This document shows positions 35,851 through 47,065 of a stretch of 64,000 nucleotides of DNA, piece after piece. The translations under genes and the position numbers were made by a program. This stretch comes from Monosporascus cannonballus. Taxonomy: Eukaryota > Ascomycota > Sordariomycetes > Xylariales. The stretch is taken from positions 1-64,000 of the forward strand of contig QJNS01000240.1 of the NCBI GenBank assembly GCA_004154925.1, read 5' to 3'. Numbering within the stretch: the first letter of the stretch is position 1; each line of letters starts with the position of its first letter. The notes under the pieces were generated by a model. The model did not search any database, was not told the DNA's origin, and saw nothing but the letters and a program-made list of their open reading frames with translations.

Positions 35851-36558
35851 GCCTTGGTTGGTTTGGAGTTCAAATATAAGATAGAGACATGCATGGAGAA
35901 GTAGAGGTGGGGAACCCTGGTGTTGCAGCAGCTCACTGCTTTCTTGGGACTTAGAAAGTCTGTCGCCGTGCTTGGAGTCAGCTATGGCTCCTGATTAGGC
36001 AGCCTGCCTTGGCAGCTATCTGGGTGCCGATCATTACGTCTGATCATTTGACGAACACCGCGTATTGGTCGGACTAATAAGGGAGCACGCCTATTTCCGT
36101 AGACTTGCGACATGGTAGACGTAGTGTGCAGATATAAGGAAGGCTATACTATATTAAGTCACGCTGAGGCGACATTAATTGCCGCTAAGAAAGCCACTGG
36201 TCTCAGCTCAATCCTTCTTGCTCAGCCTGCTTCTGCTTACTCATCCGAGGTGACATTGTAGCACCTGAACATGAAAAAGATGCCATATCACAGGAAGAGA
36301 GGCAGGAGAGACACATTGGATGAACAGCTTTACGTGTGTCGTCGCCTTGTATGGCCCGTCGAGTTGCCTTGCCAAGTCCATCGTGGAAGTCAGGAGACTG
36401 GAGTTAGGCTCTAGCCGCCTGCTGCTCGACAATTGTTTATATGTGCTTATGATGCTGGTTCTGTCGCTCAATTGCGGACAATTAACTCCACTGCACTGCG
36501 TCTTCATCTCGTAGCCCTGTTTTGTCATACTCCCTAAACATATCGATCAGTGACTAAT
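35851..36558. other. shared upstream region of divergent ankyrin and transporter genes
   Basis: Short frames only. The intergenic stretch is between a minus-strand gene and a plus-strand gene, so it must contain both promoters. No clear motif stands out. Confidence 0.45.
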
Positions 36559-39514
36559 ATGAACACCCACTTCAACTTCCGTCAGCGCCAGGATGGTAGT
36601 GTAACCGCGCCCCCACCGCATGTCGGGGGCACAGAGATGAACCGGCTGAGCAACGATCCCTCCCACCCGTCGACCGTTGAACCAGTGCAGTCAGCGGCTC
36701 CGCAACGTCGTGGAACAAGGAATGACCACTTTGAAGTGCCTAATTCCATCGGTGCGTTAAAGATCCCTTCACTTCGGTGCAGGGACATGTGTTTCCGTAT
36801 GCGCAGGTATTAACCGGCTTCATAGTGCAAGCCAGTGATAGAGAACTAAAGGACGATGCACGCAACTTCGCTATTACTAGTCTGAGACTGGCCGATGACC
36901 AGGCTGAAAAGTTTGTTCGCGCAGCCCTTGTGGCGAAGGACTCGAGGGTATACGACCTTGTCGCGAGAGGTGAGCCGGGCTATGAGAACCGCAACCTGCC
37001 GGTCACACTCCAACCGGACGAGATGACGGCGCTGCGGGATGAGAAAGACCGGCTATTCTCGGAGCGTGGCATCCTGATGGTCAACGTCTGTGTCGCCATT
37101 GCTGCCTTCCTCCAGGGCCATGTGCAATCTTCCATCAACGGGGCGTCACCGTTTGAATATGATCTTGGCTTCCACAACGACCAGTCTTGCTCAGACACAA
37201 CGTCTAGGTCGTACTGGGCGTTAGGCGCCACCAATGCGATGCCCTTTTTGACGACTGCACTCCTTGGCTGCTGGGTTTCGATGCCCGTCAATGATCGCCT
37301 TGGACGCAGAGGCGCGATGATAGTCTCTTCTGTGCTTGTGCTTGTTAGCTCCTTGGTTTCTGGTTTCTGCCTTCTCGCCGAAAGGCGACATAGATGGAAA
37401 ATCCTCATAGCGATAAGAATGGTGAATGGCCTCGGTGAGTAATACGACTATGCGAAACTACAAACCAGTCGCTGATTCCCCGGTGAGGCATGGGTATCAA
37501 GGCTGTCAGCACTCCGGTAGGAAGATTTAGAGCGGATTATCGAACTCGTTTCAGGGAAAGGCTGACCGTTTTACAGATCTTGGCCTCCGAAACCGCCATT
37601 AGGTTCTTTCGAGGCTCCATGATTCTAGCTTGGCAACTTTGGTATGTCCACCTATCGTTCCCTAGTTAAGAGGGTGTTTGCTCATTTCGACATATAGGGT
37701 TGCATGTGGTATTATGGTAGGGTTCGCGGTTAACCTTATCTTCGTCTCCGCGATTAACGACGGGCCAACCGCCGTGGCTCTGATATTAGCCGCTCCAGCG
37801 GTGCCAGCGCTTGTTCTATGCTGTATCCTACCGTTCTGTCTGGAAAGTCCTCGGTTTTACATGCGTAAAGACAGCCAAATATACAGTCCGAAACAGGCGT
37901 TCGACATATTACAAAAACTGAGGAAATGCGAAGTATTATTGACCCCACCCCCCCCCTGCCAAACCCCTTTTGCGAACTGACAATCAATTTGGTTCTAGTT
38001 GCTAGCTATGAAAGACATGTACATCCTCCATAAAACTATCGAAGAGGAGTACAGCATGCTCGGATGGGATCACGAACGTGAACAAGAAACTCAGCAGAAG
38101 CACAACATGGAAAGCCTAGGCTTCGGCAGGAAGTTTTTTGCGCTGTTCACCAACAGAAGGTTACGGAACGCATTGATCAGTAGCTCAACTGTGGGTCTCG
38201 CTCAACAGTTATGCGGCAGTAAGTATCAACTCTAGCACGAGCCACCCCGGAGCACTCAACCCCTATTTTCACCTAGCCACCTCGTCTACCTCTATCTCAG
38301 ATAATTATTCCGACTAATGATAATGCGTAGTTAATATCTTAGCGTTCTATTCCAACACATTCTTTCGTGCCATCGATCCCACGTTCGGTACCAACGTTCC
38401 GTGTAGTGATATTTCATTGTTAAAGAACGCTATGGGGTTGAGTGTAGGATTCGGTATGAGGCATCATTGGGACATTATTAGTGGCTGTCCAGTTGCTGAT
38501 ATTTCTCTCTATTAGGCGCAGTGAATTTCCTCTTCGGTCTACCGGCTATCAAGACGATCGATACGCTCGGACGGCGGAAGTGGCTAATAACGACACTCCC
38601 GTTGATGTGCATCTTTATGCTGATGGCTGCACTGTCGCTTCCTCTTCCTCATGAGGCAGGGGGGAACACGCGCGTAACTATACGCCTAGCCACTATATTC
38701 CTCTACTGTGAGCCTATCTCAGAACTAGACACGGGCATTTCTGACAAAGCTGCGCAGTGCATGCAGCTGCATACTCTCCTGGACTTGGTGAGCTTTTGCG
38801 CCTGCGCCGCGAAACTTCTCGTGCTCATCTGGTATTTAGGCCCGATACCCTTCACTTTGGCTTCTGAAAGGTTAGTATCAATCTGAACAAATGCCCTAGG
38901 AGTTAGTTCTAATAAACCGCATAGTTTCCCGCTCTCTCACCGTGAAGTGGTAAGTACTCCAGTCCTTAGGCGGGGGATTGGGTAGCTTATCACTATACAG
39001 GGGTGTGCGTTCGCCATTTCAGTCTGCCTTGGATTTGCCGGATTACTTTCTCTCTTTTTTCCAATGTATGTTCTCGAATCCCTTTAATGCAGACCCCATC
39101 GCAGAATGACGACTAATAATTCGGGGAAATTCGCAAAACAGCATACTAGATGAACTCACTCCGCCGGGGACACTCGGCCTTTTCTCCGGGCTCACGGCGA
39201 TAGCCTTAGTCCTGGTCATTATATTCGTTGAGGAGACAAAAGAGCTGTCCCTCGAAAGCCTGGATATCATTTTCAGCTTCCCAAAGACGCAGTTCATGCG
39301 CTATCAGGTAAAAGACTACCTGCCTTGGTTCTTCAAACGGTATATCCTACGCCAGAGGCCTGAGCCGGAGCGCCCGGCTTTGAACGTCCTTGGGACAAGT
39401 TACCCCCCGGATGAAGAATCGGCTGAGGAGCGAGCTAGCGATGCAGAACCGGAGCCTAGTATCTCAGGTACCTGTAGTGCTCGGTCGAGTATGACGGATA
39501 ATCGGAGGCATTGA
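36559..39514 (+). CDS. MFS sugar-porter family transporter, 11 exons
   Basis: Exons: 36559-36751, 36826-37434, 37488-37516, 37577-37641, 37698-37932, 37999-38218, 38331-38453, 38516-38870, 38925-38949, 39001-39065 and 39142-39514. Total 2292 bases, 763 residues, all phases agreeing. Sugar-porter signatures: NDRLGRRGAM in loop 2-3, LPFCLESPRF at the end of TM6, QQLCGINILAFYSNTFF in TM7, DTLGRRKW in loop 8-9, GPIPFTLASESFPLSHRE at TM10 and VEETKELSLESLD after TM12. A long cytosolic N-terminus of about 175 residues contains a helical stretch (DDQAEKFVRAALVAKDS) usual in this fungal subgroup. Exon 8 carries about 30 extra residues (after TIFLY, around CEPISELDTG) where relatives are shorter; an unspliced or mis-phased intron (donor GTGAGC at 38708) is possible. 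Substrate unknown; hexose, pentose or oligosaccharide are all plausible. Confidence 0.9.
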
Positions 39515-40514
39515 TGAGAAGTTGAAATCAAAGGAAATGCGGGTTGGTGAAGATATATGGGTTAACGGCATTAGCCCACGGCTGCCAAGGGAACTCTTAC
39601 TGGCTCTGGAACACATAGCCGGGATTGCAACGAAATTTCCGGGGTGGCTCCTTGAACCTTTCCTTTTAGCGGCCGGTGTCAATTATTATATACACATACG
39701 GAGATTGCAGCAACTTGGACCTGTTCCGCCTCCTTGGTCATTATTGCTACGGCATGAGGACGAGAATTGTGACGGGGTCTCCTATCGATGAGTAAAGTGC
39801 CGGCTTGTTGATATTCGCGCGGGTATAGCGCGTTATAATGGCTTCCACGTCCACGTTATATAAGGACCCTTACAATGAGGCACTTTAGGGAAGGAGGCAG
39901 ACGACGCAAGACTGGCTATACATCTAATATACGCTAAGTGTACATGCTCGCTCACCGTTCACCGACTTCTCATCAACCCAAAACAAGCTCACGATATCAC
40001 CCTATTCATAGCTATATGTGAGTGACCTATAACACGACGCATGTATCCAGCTAGCCAATCACGACCGAGGACACATCCACCTACCGTTCCGCGATTGACA
40101 GGACCAGGGCACTTTAGCCGCCAACCCGGTATTGTACCTACATTGCCGTCCTGAAGCTGTTTTCCCAGACGCGAACATGACGCATAATCCACCCGGCACA
40201 TCGTACGCTTCATTTATTGTCGTCCGACCAGGTACGTAATATAGCCTCCGCAGCCACAGATCGCTGCCGCCGATCTTAACTCAGCATGAGAGATATATAG
40301 CAGACGGATGAAAAAGTGAGGGGAAGGGCTGAATAAGGCACTCTAGGTTCGAATTATCGCGGCAGGATTGCTGGTAAGGCATAGAGATTTCAGGGTATTA
40401 ATAGGTCTTAGCCTCCCTCCGCAGGCTTTCAGTCTCATAGCTTACAATACGACCGAGCTACCTAACCGCCACACCCTCCGTCCATCTCGTCCTAGTATTT
40501 ACACAGTTTGCAAA
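39515..40514. other. intergenic; upstream of the esterase gene
   Basis: Holds the 3' end of the transporter and the esterase promoter. A TATA-like GATATATAG lies at about 40292. Short frames here are not convincing. Confidence 0.45.
40113..40413 (-). promoter_or_regulatory. two GGCTAA sites (Xyr1/XlnR-type) upstream of the esterase
   Basis: TTTAGCC at 40113-40119 (GGCTAAA on the minus strand) and TTAGCC at 40408-40413 match the binding core of the xylanase regulator XlnR/Xyr1. A six-base core is short, so chance occurrence is likely enough; the tie to a xylan-related gene is what makes it worth noting. Confidence 0.3.
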
Positions 40515-41631
40515 ATGAAGATGCTAGTCTCGATCCTAATCGCAGACCTCCTGGCACCCGTGGCCCTCGGGGCCCAGCTGAGGCAAGTTCCGAACTACGG
40601 CGGCAGCGCGCGGTCGCAAGCGCAGATGTAGGTTTCTCGACCTCATATGTCCTCCGACACAGACGAGACTAGCTAACTGTCCCCTCATCCCCCAAGGTGG
40701 GTCTACGTGCCGGACAACGTGGTCGCCAATCCGCCGCTGGTCGTGGTTCTGCACTCGTGCCAGTCGTCGGCGCAGGCGTACTTCCAGAACAGCGTGATCC
40801 CCTGGCGGCGGGGGTCGGACGGCAAGGGGTACGTGACGGTGTGGCCGAGCTCGCCGAACCCGGGAACGTGTTGGGACGTGTCGTCGGCGCAGAGCCTGAC
40901 GCGCGACGGTGGCGGGGATAGCACAGCGATCGCCGCCATGGTGCAGTTCGCGCTCAAAGAGTACCGCGCTGACCCCTCGCGCGTCTATGTCACTGGCGGC
41001 AGCAGCGGCGCCAGTAAGCCATCTCTGGAATTATTTTCTCGCCCGTCTTTCTTCGTTCAAGCGCACAGATTTCGAAAATGGGGGCTTCTTCAGGAGTCAT
41101 GGCTACCGAAACGTGCCCTACAACCCCCCGACTATTCGCCTACCTGACCAGGAAGGACGTATACTGACTCTGAATGTTGTAGTGATGGCCAACGTGCTAG
41201 CGGCCACGTATCCGGACCAGATCGCGGCCGTGTCGGCGTACAGCGGGGTTGCGGCCGGCTGCTTCCGCGGCGCCGGCGTCGCGCAGTGGAACAACACGTG
41301 TAGCGGGGGGCGGTCGGTGACGACGCCGCAGGCCTGGGGCGACGTCGCGCGTGCCATGTACCCCGGCTACGACGGCGCACGCCCCAAAATTCAAGTCTGG
41401 CACGGTGGCGTCGACACCACCATCGCGCCCCAGAACTACCAGGAGGAGATCAAGCAGTGGACCAACGTGTTCGGCGTCTCCCAGGAGCCCACGGCCGAGA
41501 GGCAGAACTTCCCCCAGCCCGGTTATGTCACGAGCGACTTCGGCGACAATGTGCAGGGTATCTTCGCGCGGTCCGTAGGCCATAGCGTCCCGGCGAATCT
41601 GACTGCCAGCGAACTGTGGTTCGGGCTGTAG
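40515..41631 (+). CDS. axe1: secreted acetylxylan esterase, CE1 type
   Basis: Removes acetyl groups from xylan, outside the cell. Exons 40515-40627, 40697-41013 and 41183-41631 give 292 residues. Intron 1 (69 bases) runs GTAGGT to CAAG; intron 2 (169 bases) GTAAGC to TGTAG and joins GGSSGA to MMANVL. A signal peptide (MKMLVSILIADLLAPVALGA) precedes RQVPNYGGSARS. The esterase fold shows PLVVVLHSCQSSAQAYF (oxyanion region), the nucleophile motif G-S-S-G-A (in YVTGGSSGAMMANV), the acid region WHGGVDTTIAPQNY and a late His (SVGHSVPANL). This matches CE1/esterase_phb members such as Aspergillus AxeA and Trichoderma-type CE1. No cellulose-binding module is present. Feruloyl esterase activity cannot be excluded. 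The coding part is GC-rich. Confidence 0.92.
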
Positions 41632-42246
41632 GGGTTTCACCGGGCCGATGGAGCATACCCGGGAAAATTGCCGATCGGGACAAGATAGTCTCCGGGCCCC
41701 CTTACCCCAAGAGGCACTGTCCACCTTGGTAGTTTCTTGGGAGACAGTACGCAATCCTCTGATTTTGTGCACAGCCAATCAGTGTGAAGTGTGCGTTTGT
41801 TAATGAAGTCCGTACCACTTTCCCACTCGGATGAGAATACCGTTGCTCCTGTGCGTATATCTAAATCAGCTTTGGGTGATCGTCCGACTCTGGGTCGCAT
41901 AGCCGGCATCGATGCAGTTTCCATTTCATCCTGACACATAAGTAACATATTTATCATCCTCCACTCGAATAAGCCGGCCTTCAGTCACTGCTAGCTCACG
42001 CTGTATGAGGGTTATACTTAGCGGTGACTCGGTTCCACCAGTGCCAGCATCCGCTGGCGGGGTACTTCGTCAATTTCTGTAATAATGACGTTAGATGCGT
42101 TCCATGCCCTTAGCTACTCTTATGCGCCCAAATACTCCTCGGTGGGCATTTCGGTAGCAGAGCAATGAAACCCAGGTGATCCTATATCGCGAGCTCACGC
42201 TGCTTCGTCTCAATAAATAAAGTGGTGCATAGGGCCCAAATTCCTG
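41632..42246. other. intergenic between convergent esterase and regulator genes
   Basis: Three-prime regions of both genes. No gene, repeat or RNA structure seen. Confidence 0.5.
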
Positions 42247-43839
42247 TCAGGGCCTGCTTTCTGGCTGCGATTGTTCTGTGGACGACACGAACGAGGATGT
42301 AGAAGGGGACGACTGCCCAGCCAAACTCGAAGGTGACCGTGGCCGGGACGTCACGTGGTAAATAAGATTCGTCCCGCAAATAAGAGCATCGATTTCCTTC
42401 ATCTTGTCCATGAGCGGACCTTCGGGAGTCAAGTACAAATCCTTGGGCGGTAGTGGCGACGGTTGGCGAAGCTCCAGCGCTACTGGAAGCTCACCGCCCA
42501 GCCCGAGATCGGACTGGCTCGTGACATGGACGTGTCGCTCATACGAGTCCTCCTCGTCGAGTATCCAGTTACGGTTGTCGGTGATGATATTCGCAATCTC
42601 GTTTCTGTCCTCGGCATTTCTCACCTTCTTTGGTATTCGCAGTAGATGGCCCCATTCATTTCCGACCATCTGGCAGATCAGATCGATCTCGGGATCGGCA
42701 ATACCTTCCATCCACCACACGTTAGGGCCCAGCTTGGTGAAGCACAGGTAATGCGCCAAGATGATGAGCGTACGTGGGCGGTGCTCCCTTCCCAGGGGGA
42801 TGAGGTGCTTCAGGTAGGTAGGGAAAGTGACAACACGCAGGCTGAGGACGGGACTGAATCCATGGTCGAGTTCCATGTACAGGGTGCCCAGATGGCGCAG
42901 AGCATTGTAGTAGACTTGCTGCCATTGGTAATCATCATCTTCAGGTTTTATTGAGGTGACCATGAATAGAAGATTGTTCGGGATGTACGTGGCTGCCCTT
43001 TCGAGGTCCACGGGCGGACGATAGAATAACACGCCCAAACCCGATTCTTGGACGGCCCGAGTGGACATGAGATCGAAAATGAGGTCGATGCCTGTCCAGA
43101 CTTGCATCCAGTCAACAATGTACAAGCGTCTGCGGTCTGGATCGCGGAACACGTGGCTGCTCAGGGCCGTCATCAATAAAGAACAGGCCAGAAGACCCGG
43201 AAGGTCCATGGGCCTTGCAGCCTCAATGGCGCTTCTACAGCCCGCGAAGGCTTTGGTCCTGTACATGGCAGCTCGCTGGGGCGAGATCCCCCGAGTCACT
43301 GTCTCCATTTGCAATGCCGACAAGGCCATCAGGGTGTCCATGAGGAACGGCGAGCGAAAGGCGTGCTCGACCACCTTGACCTTCAAAACCGGCTCAACGA
43401 TAGTCGACTGGAAGTTCTTGATGGAGAAGGAGTTGAATGACTCGGCTGTCCAGAACCATAACATCTTCATGTCATCCGCATCTGACATCGGAGCGGGTCG
43501 GAACAGAGGCTCCGAGCAGACGACCTGGAAGAGATCATTCTCGGCGAATTGCGGGGATGAAGCCCGGACCGGCGACGTGACGACGGCGGAGCCCAGGAGG
43601 GGCGCGGCAGATCTCTTGGAGGCTCCGTCTGGATACACGCAGGCCTCCTTTCGGAGAGTACATGCTCGACATGCCGGTTTCTCCTCGCTGCATTTTACCT
43701 TACGCCTTTTGCAGTTCCTGCAACCGGCACGGGATTTTCTATGAGGCCGTTTGGCATAATACGGCTTCTGCGATTTATTCGTCTCGTCGAGATGGGCCTC
43801 TTGGGCCTCTACCACAGAATGTAATAGGGCGGAACGCAT
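42247..43839 (-). CDS. Zn2Cys6 transcription factor, Upc2-like layout
   Basis: Intronless, 530 residues. The zinc cluster is C40-x2-C43-x6-C50-x6-C57-x2-C60-x6-C67, in RKSRAGCRNCKRRKVKC and EEKPACRACTLRKEACVYP. A Ser/Pro linker is followed by a helical domain (from about 115: DDMKMLWFWTAESFNSFS) of the fungal-specific type found in sterol-uptake-control (Upc2) relatives, including SPFLMDTLMALSALQ (about 164-178). The tail is Ser/Pro-rich. Upc2 relatives often control sterol genes, but this large family covers many roles. Its position next to the esterase and sugar transporter makes local control possible; this is inference. No frame breaks, although it lies less than 500 bases from the RIP island. 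Confidence 0.9.
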   Translation of the reverse strand: MRSALLHSVVEAQEAHLDETNKSQKPYYAKRPHRKSRAGCRNCKRRKVKCSEEKPACRACTLRKEACVYPDGASKRSAAPLLGSAVVTSPVRASSPQFAENDLFQVVCSEPLFRPAPMSDADDMKMLWFWTAESFNSFSIKNFQSTIVEPVLKVKVVEHAFRSPFLMDTLMALSALQMETVTRGISPQRAAMYRTKAFAGCRSAIEAARPMDLPGLLACSLLMTALSSHVFRDPDRRRLYIVDWMQVWTGIDLIFDLMSTRAVQESGLGVLFYRPPVDLERAATYIPNNLLFMVTSIKPEDDDYQWQQVYYNALRHLGTLYMELDHGFSPVLSLRVVTFPTYLKHLIPLGREHRPRTLIILAHYLCFTKLGPNVWWMEGIADPEIDLICQMVGNEWGHLLRIPKKVRNAEDRNEIANIITDNRNWILDEEDSYERHVHVTSQSDLGLGGELPVALELRQPSPLPPKDLYLTPEGPLMDKMKEIDALICGTNLIYHVTSRPRSPSSLAGQSSPSTSSFVSSTEQSQPESRP

Positions 43840-44281
43840 GTCGGCCAGTTGCAGACAGGGCCGCCACCTACGACCAAACGTTAAGCGGGCGGGGAATGAG
43901 CGTGCATGCGGGACGCGACAGTGTGGTGCAAACCCAGAGCTGGGTTGGGGGTCAGCCTTAATTTATTAGTGGTTCGTCAAGTTGTACGTAGTATAAGTGT
44001 AGTAAATCCCCATAGTTCGTCGCAGAGCGCGGAGCAAGTAGTCAAGCAATTACGTGTCTGAAGTATACGGTCATATATGTGATGAGAATGAACTGGCAAG
44101 TTACTTATTTTTTTTGGCCAGTAGCCTGAAAGCAACTTGGGCGCAGGGAACAGCATGATGACTTCAATCGAATGAGGATGCGTCATTGGGTTCATGTCAG
44201 CCTCTAATAGTTAATGGGTTGTCCAGCATTGCACCGCCTCCTTTGATTCTTGTCGGGCTGACTGTCCAATATCCCCTTGAA
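43840..44281. other. transition from gene to AT-rich island
   Basis: Upstream of the Zn2Cys6 gene. Base composition is normal to about 44200, then falls abruptly from about 44310. Confidence 0.6.
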
Positions 44282-45862
44282 GGCCATAAGGCGTTAGCGC
44301 TTACAATTTTTTGATGGTGTGTGATACTTTTTTTTTATTCGCCCACAATGACCCAATTAACTTCTTCAGGAAAAGCTACTTTTAGCCACACCTATTTTGC
44401 GCTATAATACATATACTAACACCGGTCATTATTACAAATTGCTACATCATATTTAATATAACGAAACCTTATTTATTAAGCTCGTTGCCGATTTACAATA
44501 CTATTACCTGCAACTTAAAGCTCTATTTACCAAATATCGTAATAAAAATACCTTAAATAAGTTTAATATTTTAAAACGGATTTTTTAAAACTTTTTAATA
44601 TTAATTAATAAGTTTTTCTATATTACTAATACGAAAAAAATTCGCTAAATGTTTTATCGTCCGTTAAAAAGTAACTTAAAATATTAAATACTTTTAATAA
44701 TTAGTTTTTTACGAAAAATAATTACGTTTTAATATAGTGTTCATATAAGTTTGCCTTGTTTTTATAAAAAAAATATTTATTAACGATAACATAAGGCAGA
44801 AAATTATATATAAAGGTTTGGATTACGTTACGCTAAAATTTATAATTTTATTTAAATTTAAATGTTTATTAATTATGAAAATTAACATTATTTATATTAA
44901 AATTATATTTATAAATAAATCGAAATATTATAACCGCTTTTTTCTTTTAATTTCTAAAAAATTCGCAAATAGCGTTTTTATATTTATTTTGTTTTAACTT
45001 TTTTCAAATTAATAAAATCCGTTTTTTCGTTATTTACTTAATATTAAGGAATAAAGTAATAGAATTATTAGCCTAAATGATTTAATTTAGCTTATTATTA
45101 GGTATTAGAAATTTTATAATTTAATTTAAAAAATAGAAAATGCTTTTAATATTTTTTTAAATTAACCAATTATTTCGTTATTTTATAATTTTTTTGAGCA
45201 GTATTCGTTATTATTAAACTTTTTCCGCGTAATTACAAAATAAATATAATAAAAAAAGTTATCGAAAAATACATAATATGAAAGGCTATAAGTGCTTTTA
45301 AGTTTATCGACGAAAAAAATAATTGTTAAGTTAAAATTAAGAAATTGTTATTTTTCTTATTATTTTTTTTCCTTTTCGCCTGAAAAATATTAATAAAACT
45401 TTCGCCTTTATCTAGATAATAACTTATTTATATCAAAAATAATCCGTAAAAAGTTAGAACTTAAATTTTAAAACCGGTATTATTAATTTTATTCGAGACA
45501 TTAAGATTAAAAAACGATTTTTCGCAATATCTTATAATATACTTATTTACGTTAATATTGCTTTTTAAAACGCAAAATTCGAAAGTTATTCGTTATACCC
45601 ATTTAGCCTATTTATTACAACTTTTAAAAAGTAACCTAAATTAATATTCGTAATTCTAAACTCGAAACCTTTAATATAAGCTTATTATCGATTTCGAAAA
45701 AAAAAACTAATAATCGAATAATACGAGGTATAATCCGAACCGATCTAATACGCATCGACTAATATTTCTTATAATTAATCATATAAATTAGGATAAAAAA
45801 ACAAATATAACTTTTCGATATACGTATCGTATTATTAATAATCTCGAACGTATCTTCTTATA
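44282..45862 (-). mobile_element. piggyBac-like element, copy 1 (RIP-degraded)
   Basis: First of two tandem copies with a period of about 1581 bases (GGCCATAAGGCGTTAGCGCTT at 44282 matches GGCTATAAGGCGTTAGCGCTT at 45863). On the minus strand it carries the same degenerate transposase as copy 2, with the recognisable core at about 45270-45560 in fragments. It also holds the uninterrupted version of the retroelement insertion site, GAAAAATACATAATATGAAAGG at about 45264-45285. No intact frame remains. Confidence 0.55.
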
Positions 45863-46859
45863 GGCTATAAGGCGTTAGCGCTTACAATTTTTTAATAGTG
45901 TATAATATTTTTTTATTTGCCTACATTAATTCAATCAACTTTTTCAAGAGAAGCTACTTTTAGCCACACCTATTTTACGCTATGATATATATACCAACAT
46001 CGGTCATTATTATAAATTGCTATATCATATTTAGTATAATGAGATTTGGTTTATCGAGCTCGCTGCCGATTCATAATACCATTATCTGTAACTTGAAGTC
46101 CTATTCGTCGAATATCGCGATAAATATACTTTAAATAAGCCTGGCACCTTAAAACGGATTTTTCTAAGACTTTTCGATACTAATTAATAGATTTTTCCAT
46201 ATTATCAGTATGAAAAAAGCTTACTAATACTTTTTACCACTCGTTAAAAAGTAATCCGAAATATTAAACGCCTTTAACAACTAGTTCTTTACGGAAAATA
46301 ATTACGTTTCGATATAATTTTTATATAAGTTTGCTCTATTTCTGTAAAAGGAAGCAATTATTAACAATAACGTAAAACAAGAAGTTATACATAAAAGCTT
46401 AGATTACGGTACGCCGAAATCTATAATCTTATTTAACTTTAAATTTTCGTTAATTGTCGAAATTAATGCCGTTTATATTAAAATTATATGTATGGGTAAT
46501 TTAAGATATTATAACTATTTTTTTCGTTTAATTTTTTAAAAAATTTACAGACGGCATTTTTATGTTTGTTACTTTTTTTCATTTTTTTCGAATTAATAAA
46601 ATTCGTTTTTTTTCGCCGTTTAACTAATACTAAACAATAAAACGGTAAATTATCAGCTTAAACGATTTAATTTATTTTATTATTAAGCGTTAGAAATTTT
46701 ACAGCCTGATTAAAAGATAAGGAAATACCTTTAACATTTTTCAAATTAATAAGCTGCTTCGTTATTATGCAATTTTTTCGAACGGTACTCGTTATTGCCA
46801 AACCCCTTTTACGTAACTACAAAAATAGATAGAGTAAAAAGAAAAAGTTATCAAAAAAT

Positions 46860-47065
46860 TGTAAGATAATGGATAGCTGTGAGCTGGGATGAGGTGATCT
46901 CCGACCAGTTGTAAAGCAGATTCTAAGAAATAAATATATTAGATTATTTCTATCTAGCGTTTCCTATTAGCTGCTAGATGGTGGATTATATTAATAAGTA
47001 AGTCGGTGACTAATCGATAACTGGTCGGTTACCAACCTTATTTTTATAAGGGTTATATTCTTATA
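46860..47065 (-). repeat. LTR of the outer retroelement (left)
   Basis: 206 bases, TGTAAGATAATGGATAGCTG at its left edge; the reverse complement gives the LTR sense orientation, with the other end near TTCTTATA (originally TGTAAGAATACAGCC in sense). Confidence 0.85.

Noticed and set aside
40345..40360. AGGTTCGAATTAT, similar to a tRNA B box
   Set aside because: No matching stems or A box upstream.
44282..45862. Direct repeats at 44282 and 45863 taken as LTRs of a retrotransposon
   Set aside because: The copies are adjacent with no internal region between, and they carry transposase-like coding sequence, so a tandem element fits better.
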